Shown here piece after piece: positions 8,076 through 15,555 of a stretch of 60,893 bases of DNA. Position 1 is the first letter of the stretch. Each line of letters begins with the position of its first letter. Source of the DNA: Paraliomyxa sp041600735 (lineage in GTDB: Bacteria > Myxococcota_A > Polyangia > Nannocystales > Nannocystaceae); the NCBI GenBank assembly GCA_041600735.1, contig JBFIJN010000003.1:1-60893 (forward strand). The letters run 5' to 3'. Both the position numbers and the translations under genes were made by a program. The notes beneath the pieces were generated by a model. That model made no database searches and was not told the DNA's origin. It was given only the letters and a program-made list of their open reading frames with translations.

Positions 8076-10190
8076 TCAGCCCGGCGAGAACGTGAACGGA
8101 TACGTGACCATCGCGGTGCCGCCGTTCATGGGCTTGGGGAACTTCCAGCGGCGCACCGCTGCGGCGACGCAGTTGGCCACGTTGCGATCGCCCATGGTGT
8201 TCTCGGTGACCGCGGCGCTGGGCACGAGACCCGTGGGCCCGATGGTGAACATCACGGCCACGCGACCCTGGAGCCTGGGGTCCTTGGCGAGCCCCTCGTT
8301 GTAGCAGTGACGGATCTCGTTGTGATGGTTGCGGATGATGCGACGGATGACGTCCTTGTCGACCGAGTTGCCGTCGATCTTGGCCTTGCCCTGGCGGATC
8401 TCCGGGCCCTTGGGCACGCGCTGCGAGTGCCCCGTGCCGCTGCCGCGACCGTAGCCCACGCGATCGCCACCGCCGCCGCCCTTGCCCAGCAGCCCCACGT
8501 TGCCGAGGCCGATGGTGCCCTCGCCGTTGCCACCACCGCCGCGACCCGTGCCGATGTTGCCCATGCCACCCAAGCCGTGCGCGTCGGCGATCTCGGTGCC
8601 CGTGAGCCCGCCCCAGACGTCGGAGTCATCGGTGCCGACCGCGAACGCCCCGTACGGCGAGGAGAGGAAGTGGCCGCTCTCCTGCTCGATCAGCCCCAGG
8701 ATGCCGGTGTTGCGCGCCTTCATCTCGGGGTCGAAGTCGCGGGCCATGGTCGGGACCGCCGTCTTGGGGCCCTTCATCGCATACAGACCGGACTTGGTCG
8801 GCGTCTTGGGGTTCCCCATCTTGCCCTCCGCGCCCTTGTGCCGCTCGCCCTTTCCGCCCGTGTCCTCTTGGTTGGCCTCGGGCACGATCGGCTGGACCTC
8901 GGGCTCCTTCTCGAGATCGGGCTGCTGCATGTAGCCCACGTAGCGGTTCTCCGCGACGAGCTCGTCCATGTTCATGTTGAGCGCCTCCTCGGGGATGAGG
9001 TGCACCGCCGCCAGCAGTCCGCCGAGCACCGCGCCCGAGGCCGCGTTGTAGATCCAGAACGGCTTGTCGGTCTCACCGCGCTTCGCGATGGCCTTGCCGC
9101 CGGTGACCGAGGCCACGCGGTACGTGACGCTGCCGTGCTCGACGTGCGCCTCGGCCCCGCGCGGCAGCGGCAGCGCGTACGCCGAGCCGCTCGTTCCGAC
9201 CCGACCTGCGCGCACCAGCGCCTCGAGCTCGTGGCGCTCGCCGTTCAGGGTCACGTGACCGCGCATCTGCGGGGTGAAGCGAAGCACGTAGTCTTCGCCG
9301 TGCTTGGCGACCAGCGGGAACGCGCTGCCCTCGGGGAGGCCGTCGGCCGCCACATGGAAGCTGGCCTCGTGGCCCTCGCCCACGGTGTAGCGGTCGAGCC
9401 CCACGTCGTTGCGCCGCACCGCGCCGAGGCCCAGCGGCACCAGGCCGAGCAGCGCGAGCCCGATGCCGAGACCGCCGAGGCCCGAGCCCGGAGCCTCGGG
9501 CGCGACCCGTCCGCTGGCCTGCGCAAACGCGGTCGCCTCTTGATGGGCGTCCCAGTCCTGGGAGACCTCGCTGGCCACGATGCTCGCGCCACCGAGCAGC
9601 ATGAGGCCACCGAGCGCCAGGAGAGCGGGCGCCTGCCCGCGACGCGAGCGAACCTGCCCTACGTGCTGCACATCGAGCACGGTGCCGCCGTAGCGAGCGA
9701 TCACCTCGGCCACATGATGATCGGGCTCCTCGATCTCGCTGGTGTCGAGGGGAAGCGTGGCGCGGGGCGACGCGGGGCTGATGGCGGGTGCGGGCGCGTA
9801 GGCCATCGCAGTCGCGGTCGCCGTCGCGATTGCCGGAGCGAAGCTCGGCGTGCCGACCATCGCCGCGGTGGGGGCGATGGCGGCCGCGATCGGCTGCGCG
9901 TGCAGCTCGAGGCGGAACGGCCCCACCCACAGTGAATCACCGCTCGCGATGGCGGCGCTCTTGCTGACCGGGCGCCCATTGACCGACGTGCCCGAGGCGC
10001 TGCCGAGATCGACCAAGCGAAGGTCGTTGGGGGTCACCTCGAGCACGGCGTGCATGCGGGCGACGGCGTCATCCTCGAGGTGAAGATCGCTGCTGCGAAG
10101 CTTGCCGATCTTGATCACCTCTTGCGAAAACGAACGACTGCCAACGAGCTGCTCGTTCTTGAAGATCCTCAGGTTGATCGTGCGGGACAT
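8076..10190 (-). CDS. FHA domain protein with AgmX/PglI C-terminal domain
   Basis: 704 residues. An FHA domain (about 20-95: IGKLRSSDLHLED, ARMHA where the usual SRxHA Ser is Ala, GSASGTSVNG) should bind phosphothreonine peptides. An Ala/Pro linker and two hydrophobic segments follow (about 187-206 and 238-258), a further one near 395 (AASGAVLGGLLAAVHL), then an acidic linker and a Gly-rich stretch (about 545-585). The last 100 residues match the TonB-like AgmX/PglI tail (IRRIIRNHHNEIRHCYNEGLAKDP, GRVAVMFTIGPTGLV, RRWKFP). AgmX-type proteins work in myxobacterial gliding complexes, but many paralogues are uncharacterised. An AAGGA element lies 11 bases before the ATG. Likely an inner-membrane protein reaching across the envelope under Ser/Thr-kinase control (inference). 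Confidence 0.85.
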   Translation of the reverse strand: MSRTINLRIFKNEQLVGSRSFSQEVIKIGKLRSSDLHLEDDAVARMHAVLEVTPNDLRLVDLGSASGTSVNGRPVSKSAAIASGDSLWVGPFRLELHAQPIAAAIAPTAAMVGTPSFAPAIATATATAMAYAPAPAISPASPRATLPLDTSEIEEPDHHVAEVIARYGGTVLDVQHVGQVRSRRGQAPALLALGGLMLLGGASIVASEVSQDWDAHQEATAFAQASGRVAPEAPGSGLGGLGIGLALLGLVPLGLGAVRRNDVGLDRYTVGEGHEASFHVAADGLPEGSAFPLVAKHGEDYVLRFTPQMRGHVTLNGERHELEALVRAGRVGTSGSAYALPLPRGAEAHVEHGSVTYRVASVTGGKAIAKRGETDKPFWIYNAASGAVLGGLLAAVHLIPEEALNMNMDELVAENRYVGYMQQPDLEKEPEVQPIVPEANQEDTGGKGERHKGAEGKMGNPKTPTKSGLYAMKGPKTAVPTMARDFDPEMKARNTGILGLIEQESGHFLSSPYGAFAVGTDDSDVWGGLTGTEIADAHGLGGMGNIGTGRGGGGNGEGTIGLGNVGLLGKGGGGGDRVGYGRGSGTGHSQRVPKGPEIRQGKAKIDGNSVDKDVIRRIIRNHHNEIRHCYNEGLAKDPRLQGRVAVMFTIGPTGLVPSAAVTENTMGDRNVANCVAAAVRRWKFPKPMNGGTAMVTYPFTFSPG

Positions 10191-10296
10191 GGGCTCTGAA
10201 TCCTTGCTGCGTGTGGTCGGCTTGACATCGACTCATGGTCGAAGTTCCGATCACCGCTGCGCCCACTCCGTGGTTTCTCGGCGGCCCAACACGATC

Positions 10297-10340
10297 GAGA
10301 GGTTCCCGAGAGAAAAAGAAAAATCTCTCGGGAACCTCTC
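10297..10340. terminator. 17-bp perfect inverted repeat with A/T-only-rich loop
   Basis: The arms 10297-10313 and 10324-10340 are perfect complements and enclose a ten-base loop AAAAGAAAAA (T-rich when read on the minus strand). A smaller hairpin, CCCGCG-ACAG-CGCGGG on the minus strand, lies just before it at about 10345-10360. Both are in the 179-base gap after the VWA lipoprotein stop and before the FHA-AgmX start, so a terminator of the upstream minus-strand operon is the simplest reading. Confidence 0.6.
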
Positions 10341-10369
10341 TCGACCCGCGCTGTCGCGGGCGCCTCGGA

Positions 10370-12025
10370 TCAGCAGCTGCCCGCGGCTGCGACCTCGCAC
10401 GCAGCCTCGATATCGAGCTGACCCTGCCACGCAAACCCGGCGGGCAGCACCAGCTCGAGCTCCGCGTTCGAGCCCTGCGCGGCACACTGCGGCGCATCCT
10501 CGGCCACGCGCAGCAGGTAGCAGGGCTCGTCGGCCATGGCGCCGTCGCACGCGGGAACGAGCACCTCCTCGCGACCCGTCGGTGTACCTCGCAGCATCAC
10601 CACGCTGCACTGGGCTTGGAGGCCTTCGCTGGCCGCGTCGACATCGGCGAGGCAGGCCGGTAGGCACGCGACCTGGTCGACCTGTCGTGCCGCCAGCGCG
10701 CTCTGGATCGTGGCGAGCGCCGGCTGATAGCTGTCGCCGCACACCGAGTGCACCGCGGCCGCGTCACCCACGGGGAACAATTCCGCGAGCGCACGCTGCC
10801 GCACCGGCGGCACGGCCTGCCCCGCCGGGCCCTCGCAGCCGGGGTCTACGCCATAGTCATGGGTGAACTGGGTATCCCCGCTGACACCCCGGGAGTAGTC
10901 GAGCTCGGCGGTGCCCTCCGCGTAGCCCTCGGGCACGCCGGCGATGAGCGCCACGGCGACCGAGCCTTCGGCGCGATACACCTGCTTGCTGGCCTCGACG
11001 CTCTGGAGCTCCTCGATGTAGCGCGTGAGCGAGTACATCACCGCGCTCGCGGGATCCGTGACGTTGCCGTCGACGTCGTAGTTCTGCGGGTGGCAGTTGC
11101 CGAGGTCGGGACCGTCGCTGTCGCACTCCACGCCCGCGTTCCAGCACAAGGCGCTGTTCGGGCTGGCCTCGGTGGGGTCGCCCCAGAACACCCGGTTGCC
11201 ATCGGGGAGGAACACCTCCTCCCATGCGGGGTCGATCGAGCAGTCGACCTCGTCGGTCACGAGGACCACGGCCAGCCGCGCCCACGGCCGCAAGAACCCG
11301 TACGAACTATCCGAGGGGCTGTTGGTGCGCTCGATCGCGTTCCTCATCGACTCGAGCGGCTGTTCGAAGCCACAGCCGTTGATCCCCTGGGGAGCCGCAC
11401 ACAAGAGCGCCTGCTCGAGCGTCACCTCGCCGAGGTTGCTGCCCTGCGGACCGAACTCGATCCACGGGCGGAGGGCGGCGACCTCGTCGACGTGGGTGGT
11501 GGTGGGCAGCAGCGGGATCGACTCGATGTTGCACAGATCGAGGCATGCCTCTTGGCGCGAGTCGATCGTCGCGGCCCCGTCGAACACGAAGTTGGTGATG
11601 CGACTGGTGCAGGCGCTCAGCTCGAGGTTCCCGGCCTCGGGCGAGGTGAGCTGGCACCAGGGGTTGCCGTTGTCGGTGGTGGTGAAGCCGATGCGCAGAT
11701 CCACGCCGGGTGCTGCGGTGACCTGCTCGGCAAACGCCGCGATCGCCGTCGCGACACGAACCTGCTCGGTGCCCATCGAGCCGGAGTTGTCGATCACGAC
11801 CAACAAGTCGAGCGCGCCATCGTCGAGCTGCAGCACGTCCAAGCGCTGGTCCACGGGTGGCAGCTCGCCGGTCCCGGTCTCCTCACTACCCGCGGTATCG
11901 TTGCCGTCGGTATCCGTGGCCTCCTCCCCGAGCTTGCCCAACGGGACTACGCAAGCGAGCGAGCTGAGCAAGGGCAGCAAGGGCAGCAAGGGCAGGAGCG
12001 TCGTGGTTGGGGCGTTGCGTTTCAC
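10370..12025 (-). CDS. VWA-domain lipoprotein
   Basis: 551 residues from a GTG. The signal peptide contains LLPLLPLLPLL and a lipobox (LSSLAC, Cys25), then an acidic Thr/Gly linker. A von Willebrand A-type domain starts at about 70 (LDLLVVIDNSGSMG, MIDAS DxSxS at Asp79-Ser83) and carries several cysteine-rich insertions (DLCNIESIP, AAPQGINGCGFEQPLE). LAVVLVTDEVDCS is the second MIDAS-side strand. Myxobacterial proteins of this type are surface lipoproteins of unknown role. It is the last gene of the minus-strand set that includes cassette 2, starting 44 bases after the anti-sigma-like gene. A TAACAT box about 41 bases upstream could give a separate short-leader transcript. Confidence 0.8.
   Translation of the reverse strand: MKRNAPTTTLLPLLPLLPLLSSLACVVPLGKLGEEATDTDGNDTAGSEETGTGELPPVDQRLDVLQLDDGALDLLVVIDNSGSMGTEQVRVATAIAAFAEQVTAAPGVDLRIGFTTTDNGNPWCQLTSPEAGNLELSACTSRITNFVFDGAATIDSRQEACLDLCNIESIPLLPTTTHVDEVAALRPWIEFGPQGSNLGEVTLEQALLCAAPQGINGCGFEQPLESMRNAIERTNSPSDSSYGFLRPWARLAVVLVTDEVDCSIDPAWEEVFLPDGNRVFWGDPTEASPNSALCWNAGVECDSDGPDLGNCHPQNYDVDGNVTDPASAVMYSLTRYIEELQSVEASKQVYRAEGSVAVALIAGVPEGYAEGTAELDYSRGVSGDTQFTHDYGVDPGCEGPAGQAVPPVRQRALAELFPVGDAAAVHSVCGDSYQPALATIQSALAARQVDQVACLPACLADVDAASEGLQAQCSVVMLRGTPTGREEVLVPACDGAMADEPCYLLRVAEDAPQCAAQGSNAELELVLPAGFAWQGQLDIEAACEVAAAGSC
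11968..11994 (+). repeat. 9-bp tandem repeat, three copies, in signal peptide
   Basis: GCAAGGGCA is repeated three times exactly on the plus strand and encodes the LLPLLPLLP stretch of the VWA lipoprotein signal peptide on the minus strand. Confidence 0.85.
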
Positions 12026-12069
12026 ATCCAAGCGATGGCCGGCACGGCGGCGATCCGTCTCGCTCGATG

Positions 12070-12858
12070 TTACTCGCTGCGACACACCCCGCGCATGCGC
12101 CCGGCCAGGGCCGAGCCGGCGCGCTCGCGAAGGAAGCGCTCGGCGAGCTCGCGGGCCTCGCGAGCCCGACCCGACGCACACTCGAGCTCGGCCCGCAGCA
12201 CCATGCGCTCGTCGGCGAGGGTGCCCCGTGCAAAGCGCTCGGCGTGCTCGCGCAGCACGGCGAGCCCGTCGGCGTGGCGACCGGCTTGCTTGGCCTCGTT
12301 GGCTCGCTTGATGAGCGCGAGCTCGGCCTGCAGATCATCGGCGGGCGAGGACGCAGGCGCCGCGCTCGGGGCCGCGGGACGTGGCCGACTCGGGCGCGTG
12401 ACGGCGGTCGGCATGGGCTCCTCGAGCTCGGGCGCCTCGAGCACCGGCGCCTCGAGCACCGCGGCCTCGTGCTCGGAGGCGGTCGCGGCAGCGCTGGTGC
12501 GGGAAGGCAGCACCCGCGGGGCGCGAGGCACCGCCTGACCGCCGTCGGAGGCGGATCCTCCTTGATAGGGTGCTTCCATGGCGGGCTGCCGCGCTTGGTC
12601 GGCGAGCGCGGTCACGCCTGCGCCCACCCCCTTGAGCGCCAGCAGCACCACGGCCGCGATCGCCACCGCGACCGCGGTCGACTTCACGAGCACGTAGCGA
12701 CGACCGTTGGCCGCCGGCGAAGGCTCGGCGTGCAGGCGAGCCTGGAGCGCATCCCAGCCGTGCGTGCGTGCGGCGGGGCTCGGGCTCTCGTGCTCCTGGA
12801 ACGCGCGCAGCAGTGCACGAGCGGCGGGGCTGGGCTCGGGGGGGAGTCGCTCAGGCAT
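12070..12858 (-). CDS. single-span anti-sigma-type protein with TPR-like tail (cassette 2)
   Basis: 262 residues. Cytoplasmic N-terminus of about 55 residues with two aromatic/acidic stretches (LLRAFQEHE, GWDALQARLHAE), a membrane span at about 57-75 (KSTAVAVAIAAVVLLALKG), a long Ala/Pro/Glu linker and a helical C-terminus from about 175 (LALIKRANEAKQAGRHADGLAVLREHAERF) ending GRMRGVC. The membrane layout and helical tail with a near-terminal Cys resemble the protein at 3372-4523, but the FecR beta domain is missing. The ATG overlaps the sigma gene stop by eight bases, the same overlap as in cassette 1. Anti-sigma function is inferred from position. Confidence 0.65.
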   Translation of the reverse strand: MPERLPPEPSPAARALLRAFQEHESPSPAARTHGWDALQARLHAEPSPAANGRRYVLVKSTAVAVAIAAVVLLALKGVGAGVTALADQARQPAMEAPYQGGSASDGGQAVPRAPRVLPSRTSAAATASEHEAAVLEAPVLEAPELEEPMPTAVTRPSRPRPAAPSAAPASSPADDLQAELALIKRANEAKQAGRHADGLAVLREHAERFARGTLADERMVLRAELECASGRAREARELAERFLRERAGSALAGRMRGVCRSE

Positions 12859-13381
12859 GGGCCACCTTCGATCGGGCTGTGCGTCGCGCGACGGCGCGTT
12901 CGAACTCGAGTCGGGCCTTGCGCAGTCTCGAGTATACGGTGTTGAGCTTGATCTCGACCGCCGCGGAGATCTCGGGCGCGGTCAGGCCCTCGATGTCGGC
13001 GAGCACGAACACCATGCGATGGCCCTCGTCGAGGCGCTCGAGGAACGCGCCGACGAACTCGGCCGCCTCGATGCGGGCGAGTGCATCATCGGGTGGAGGA
13101 TCGCAGACGGGGAGCGGCAGCGCGTCGTGCTTGCGCTGGCGGCGGTGCTGCCCGCGGTGCACGTCGGCGGCCACGCGTCGCGCGATGCCGAACAACCAAC
13201 TGCGGACCGAGGCATCCGCGTGCAGATCGCCGCGGCGGCGATGCACCACCACGAACACCTCTTGCGCCGCGTCGTCGAGCGAGGCCTGCGGCACCCCCAG
13301 ACGCCGGAGCATGCGCCACACGAAGCCGTGATGGCGGTGATAGAGGTTCGCGAACTCGGGATCGGTGTCGACCACGGGCAT
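12851..13381 (-). CDS. ECF RNA polymerase sigma factor (cassette 2)
   Basis: 176 residues from ATG 13381; the open frame extends upstream to 13495 but that part has no sigma similarity. Region 2: FANLYHRHHGFVWRMLRRLG, DDAAQEVFVVVHRR, VRSWLFGIARRVAADVHRG. Region 4: LDEGHRMVFVLADIEGLTAPEIS, then LNTVYSRLRKARLEF. The pattern is that of a short ECF sigma factor. No Shine-Dalgarno is clear at this start, so the N-terminus may be up to about 15 residues longer. The 3' end overlaps the anti-sigma-like gene by eight bases. The gap to the upstream barrel gene is 148 bases. Confidence 0.92.
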   Translation of the reverse strand: MPVVDTDPEFANLYHRHHGFVWRMLRRLGVPQASLDDAAQEVFVVVHRRRGDLHADASVRSWLFGIARRVAADVHRGQHRRQRKHDALPLPVCDPPPDDALARIEAAEFVGAFLERLDEGHRMVFVLADIEGLTAPEISAAVEIKLNTVYSRLRKARLEFERAVARRTARSKVAHA

Positions 13382-13529
13382 CGAGAGGAGCCCCGAGGCA
13401 TCAGCGGACCAAGCCGTCACGTGGCGGCAATGGCCGGGTACCCAGGGATCCGTCGCAGAAAAGCGGATCGCGAGGAAGAACGCCAGGCTCGGCAAAATAA
13501 CGCCGTTCTGACAGGTGCGCGCTCGCCGT

Positions 13530-14570
13530 CTACGGAAAGCGGGCCTCGAGCCCTACCAGGCCCCGCCCGGCCACCGCCGTCGCGCGGTGCACCTCGACCT
13601 CGCCCACGCGGAAGCCGGCGCGCACGATCGGCACCACCAGCTCGGCCTGGACCACCAGCGCGAGGTAGCGGCGCGGCACCCAGGCCAAGCCCGCGCTGCC
13701 GTCGGCGGCGAGCCAGAGCCGCTGCGAGGGCGAGGGGTTGACGATGCGCTCTCCCACCGGGTCACCGCGCATGGCCCCGGCCTCGATGCCGGCGCACAGC
13801 GGGAACTCCAGCTGCGCGCGCGCGAGCCGGGGCACGCCGCAGCCGCGCGCGCCGGCGGCAAGCAGGCTCACGCGCGCGCCGATGCCGGGCTGTGCGACTG
13901 CCGTGCGCGGGAACCAATAATCACCGCGCAGCTCGGCCCTCCAGCTCCGACCGAGCACGGCTCCGGCCAAGCGCAGACCTCCCACGAGCCCGGGGAGCAC
14001 GCCCACATCGATCCCACCGCCCACTCGCATGCCAAAGCGCACCCGCGGCTCGACGAGCGGCTGGGGCGAAGCGGGCTCGGGCTCGGGGCTGACCTCGGAA
14101 TCGATGATGGGCTCGACCGGCTCGACCGGCTCGACCGGCTCGGCCGGTGCAGTCGAGCGCGGCGCCTCTTCGCTGCGCCCGAAGACCGTCGCCGGATCCA
14201 CCGCGATCGCCACGATCACCGCCGTCGCATCCACGAGCACCGCACAGTCGCCGGCTGCGGTCTCCCGCGTGGTCACGCCCGAGGCGGTCTCGGTGCGCAG
14301 CGAGAGGCGATAGCTCCCCTCGCTGTGTCTCACTTGCGCCACGGCACGCACGGCTGCGCCCGCCTCGGCGCTCGACCCCTCACCGAGATAGCCCGCCAGG
14401 GCGCGGCGGACCGCCGTCGCCTCGGGGCAGCCCGGCGGCGCCTCCCATGTCAACGCCACGGCCTCGGCCGCAGGCGAGACCACCTCCGGCACCGCGACCT
14501 CGGAGGCCGGCGCTTCGGGCTCGGCGAGGAGCCCGAGCACTACCCCCGCGAGCGTCCCCCACCCGCCCAT
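13530..14570 (-). CDS. exported barrel-like protein of sigma cassette 2
   Basis: 346 residues. Short hydrophobic N-terminus (LAGVVLGLLAEPEAPA). Residues about 40-130 contain a domain of the pattern CPEATAVRRALAGYLGEG, a beta-hairpin (YRLSLRTETASG), then TAAGDCAVLVDATAVIVAIAVDP. A repeated VEP linker (about 143-155) follows, then about 190 residues of alternating beta-like sequence (VRFGMRVGGGIDVG to LVGLEARFP), ending with a Phe-Pro as in many outer-membrane barrels. I recall similar CP...A.ivA.AidP proteins next to ECF sigma genes in other myxobacteria, but cannot cite a characterised one. It starts ten bases after the outer-membrane protein gene and is probably in its operon. Confidence 0.65.
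   Translation of the reverse strand: MGGWGTLAGVVLGLLAEPEAPASEVAVPEVVSPAAEAVALTWEAPPGCPEATAVRRALAGYLGEGSSAEAGAAVRAVAQVRHSEGSYRLSLRTETASGVTTRETAAGDCAVLVDATAVIVAIAVDPATVFGRSEEAPRSTAPAEPVEPVEPVEPIIDSEVSPEPEPASPQPLVEPRVRFGMRVGGGIDVGVLPGLVGGLRLAGAVLGRSWRAELRGDYWFPRTAVAQPGIGARVSLLAAGARGCGVPRLARAQLEFPLCAGIEAGAMRGDPVGERIVNPSPSQRLWLAADGSAGLAWVPRRYLALVVQAELVVPIVRAGFRVGEVEVHRATAVAGRGLVGLEARFP
14111..14146 (+). repeat. 9-bp tandem repeat, four copies, in linker
   Basis: GCTCGACCG is present three times exactly and a fourth time with one change. It encodes the repeated Val-Glu-Pro / Ala-Glu-Pro linker of the barrel-like protein on the minus strand. Confidence 0.85.
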
Positions 14571-14577
14571 GGGCCGC

Positions 14578-14583
14578 GCTCTA
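14578..14583 (-). promoter_or_regulatory. TAGAGC box overlapping upstream stop codon (near match)
   Basis: On the minus strand TAGAGC ends seven bases before the ATG at 14570; its TAG is also the stop codon of the preceding outer-membrane protein gene. It may be a chance match or an internal leaderless promoter for the sigma cassette. Confidence 0.3.
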
Positions 14584-15318
14584 GAAGCGATACTCCAGCG
14601 TCAGCGGGAAGATCTCGAAGCCGAGCAGGAATCCGCCGTTGCGCTCCTCGCCGCCCACGGGGATCGCGTTCTTGTGCACCAAGAACCCGATCGGAATGTT
14701 CACATCCATGCCAACGCCGAGCTGGTCGAGCGGGAACAGGCGCAGGCCCGCACCCGGTCGCAGGTTGAGCGTCCACGAGGTGAGCCGCTCTTGCAGTCGC
14801 TCCTCACGGCCGCCACCGACCTTGGGCAGCGACCACCACGCGAACCCGAGCGAGCCCTTGAGGTGCGGCACCAGCCACGGCTTCTTCTTCACGAAGAAGC
14901 GATAGGTGTACCCGGCATAGACATCCCAGCCGACGACGCCACCCTTCTCGCAGGTGCCGTCCTGGGTCGTGTCGCAGCTCGGCAGGCGAAAGTTCTTCCA
15001 GTCGCCGCGATCGAACAGCAGGCTCGCGCCCAGGTGGATCCAGTGCTTGGCGAGGTTGGGCGAGAGCTGCCGATCGTACTGGAACGAGAACCGCCCCTTG
15101 GGCAGATACCCCACCGCGCCGATCTGGAACGGGGCGATGAACGAGATCGCGTTGCCGCCGACCACGAGCTCGGGCCAAGCGTACTTTCCCCCGGAGCTCG
15201 AGCCCTTCGCCCCGTTCTTGGTGTCGAACGAGGCGCTGGCCGAGGGCGCAGCCTCAGCCGCGCAAGGCCAAGCCGCGAGGGCGAGTAGGGCGACCAACGG
15301 CGGGGCTAGGGCGCGCAT
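14581..15318 (-). CDS. outer-membrane beta-barrel protein
   Basis: 245 residues. A clear Sec signal peptide (LVALLALAAWPCAAEAAPSA, cleavage after about residue 23) precedes a mature protein with alternating beta strands (AISFIAPFQIGAVGYLPKG, WIHLGASLLFD, VYAGYTYRFFVKK, GAGLRLFPLDQLGVGMDVN) and a C-terminal LTLEYRF. A terminal aromatic residue is the usual recognition signal for the barrel assembly machine. Two cysteines (CDTTQDGTC) sit in a probable loop. No named family recognised. It is first in a five-gene minus-strand set (OMP, barrel-like, sigma, anti-sigma-like, VWA lipoprotein) and has a TAGGAT box eight bases before its ATG. Confidence 0.8.
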   Translation of the reverse strand: MRALAPPLVALLALAAWPCAAEAAPSASASFDTKNGAKGSSSGGKYAWPELVVGGNAISFIAPFQIGAVGYLPKGRFSFQYDRQLSPNLAKHWIHLGASLLFDRGDWKNFRLPSCDTTQDGTCEKGGVVGWDVYAGYTYRFFVKKKPWLVPHLKGSLGFAWWSLPKVGGGREERLQERLTSWTLNLRPGAGLRLFPLDQLGVGMDVNIPIGFLVHKNAIPVGGEERNGGFLLGFEIFPLTLEYRF

Positions 15319-15326
15319 GGGTCGAG

Positions 15327-15332
15327 ATCCTA
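15327..15332 (-). promoter_or_regulatory. TAGGAT box, leaderless start at 15318
   Basis: On the minus strand TAGGAT ends eight bases before the ATG with no Shine-Dalgarno between. It would drive the whole five-gene minus-strand set. The same hexamer precedes the lipoprotein start at 54837. Confidence 0.55.
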
Positions 15333-15386
15333 GCAGGCTGCTTGGGCCCTGCCGACCAGGGCGGGACGCCCTGTGCGCCAGAGCAT

Positions 15387-15428
15387 GGGGACCGGGCGGG
15401 GACTGGGCATGGGGCGGGGCGGGGGGCC
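15387..15428 (+). other. G-run tract in divergent intergenic region
   Basis: Within the 237 bases between the outer-membrane protein start and gcdH lie six or more runs of three to six G separated by one to eight bases. This could fold as a G-quadruplex. Nothing else was seen in this gap apart from the two start-proximal boxes. Confidence 0.4.
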
Positions 15429-15543
15429 CAGGCTTGGCTGCGATGCCCCCGCTTGTGCCCAGGTTGCCTCACGCCCGGCGTCGCGGGGCGCCGCCTCACT
15501 CGCGCGTCCACGATCGCCCTCATCCCCGCGTTCATCCCTGTGG

Positions 15544-15549
15544 TAGAGC
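15544..15549 (+). promoter_or_regulatory. TAGAGC box before gcdH (near match)
   Basis: TAGAGC ends six bases before the ATG at 15556 and no Shine-Dalgarno is visible. The last base departs from TANNNT. Confidence 0.4.
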
Positions 15550-15555
15550 ACGCCC

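Noticed and set aside
12851..13495. Longer sigma factor starting at 13495
   Set aside because: The extra 38 residues (about) have no sigma region similarity and begin with a hydrophobic stretch that is unlikely at the start of a sigma factor.
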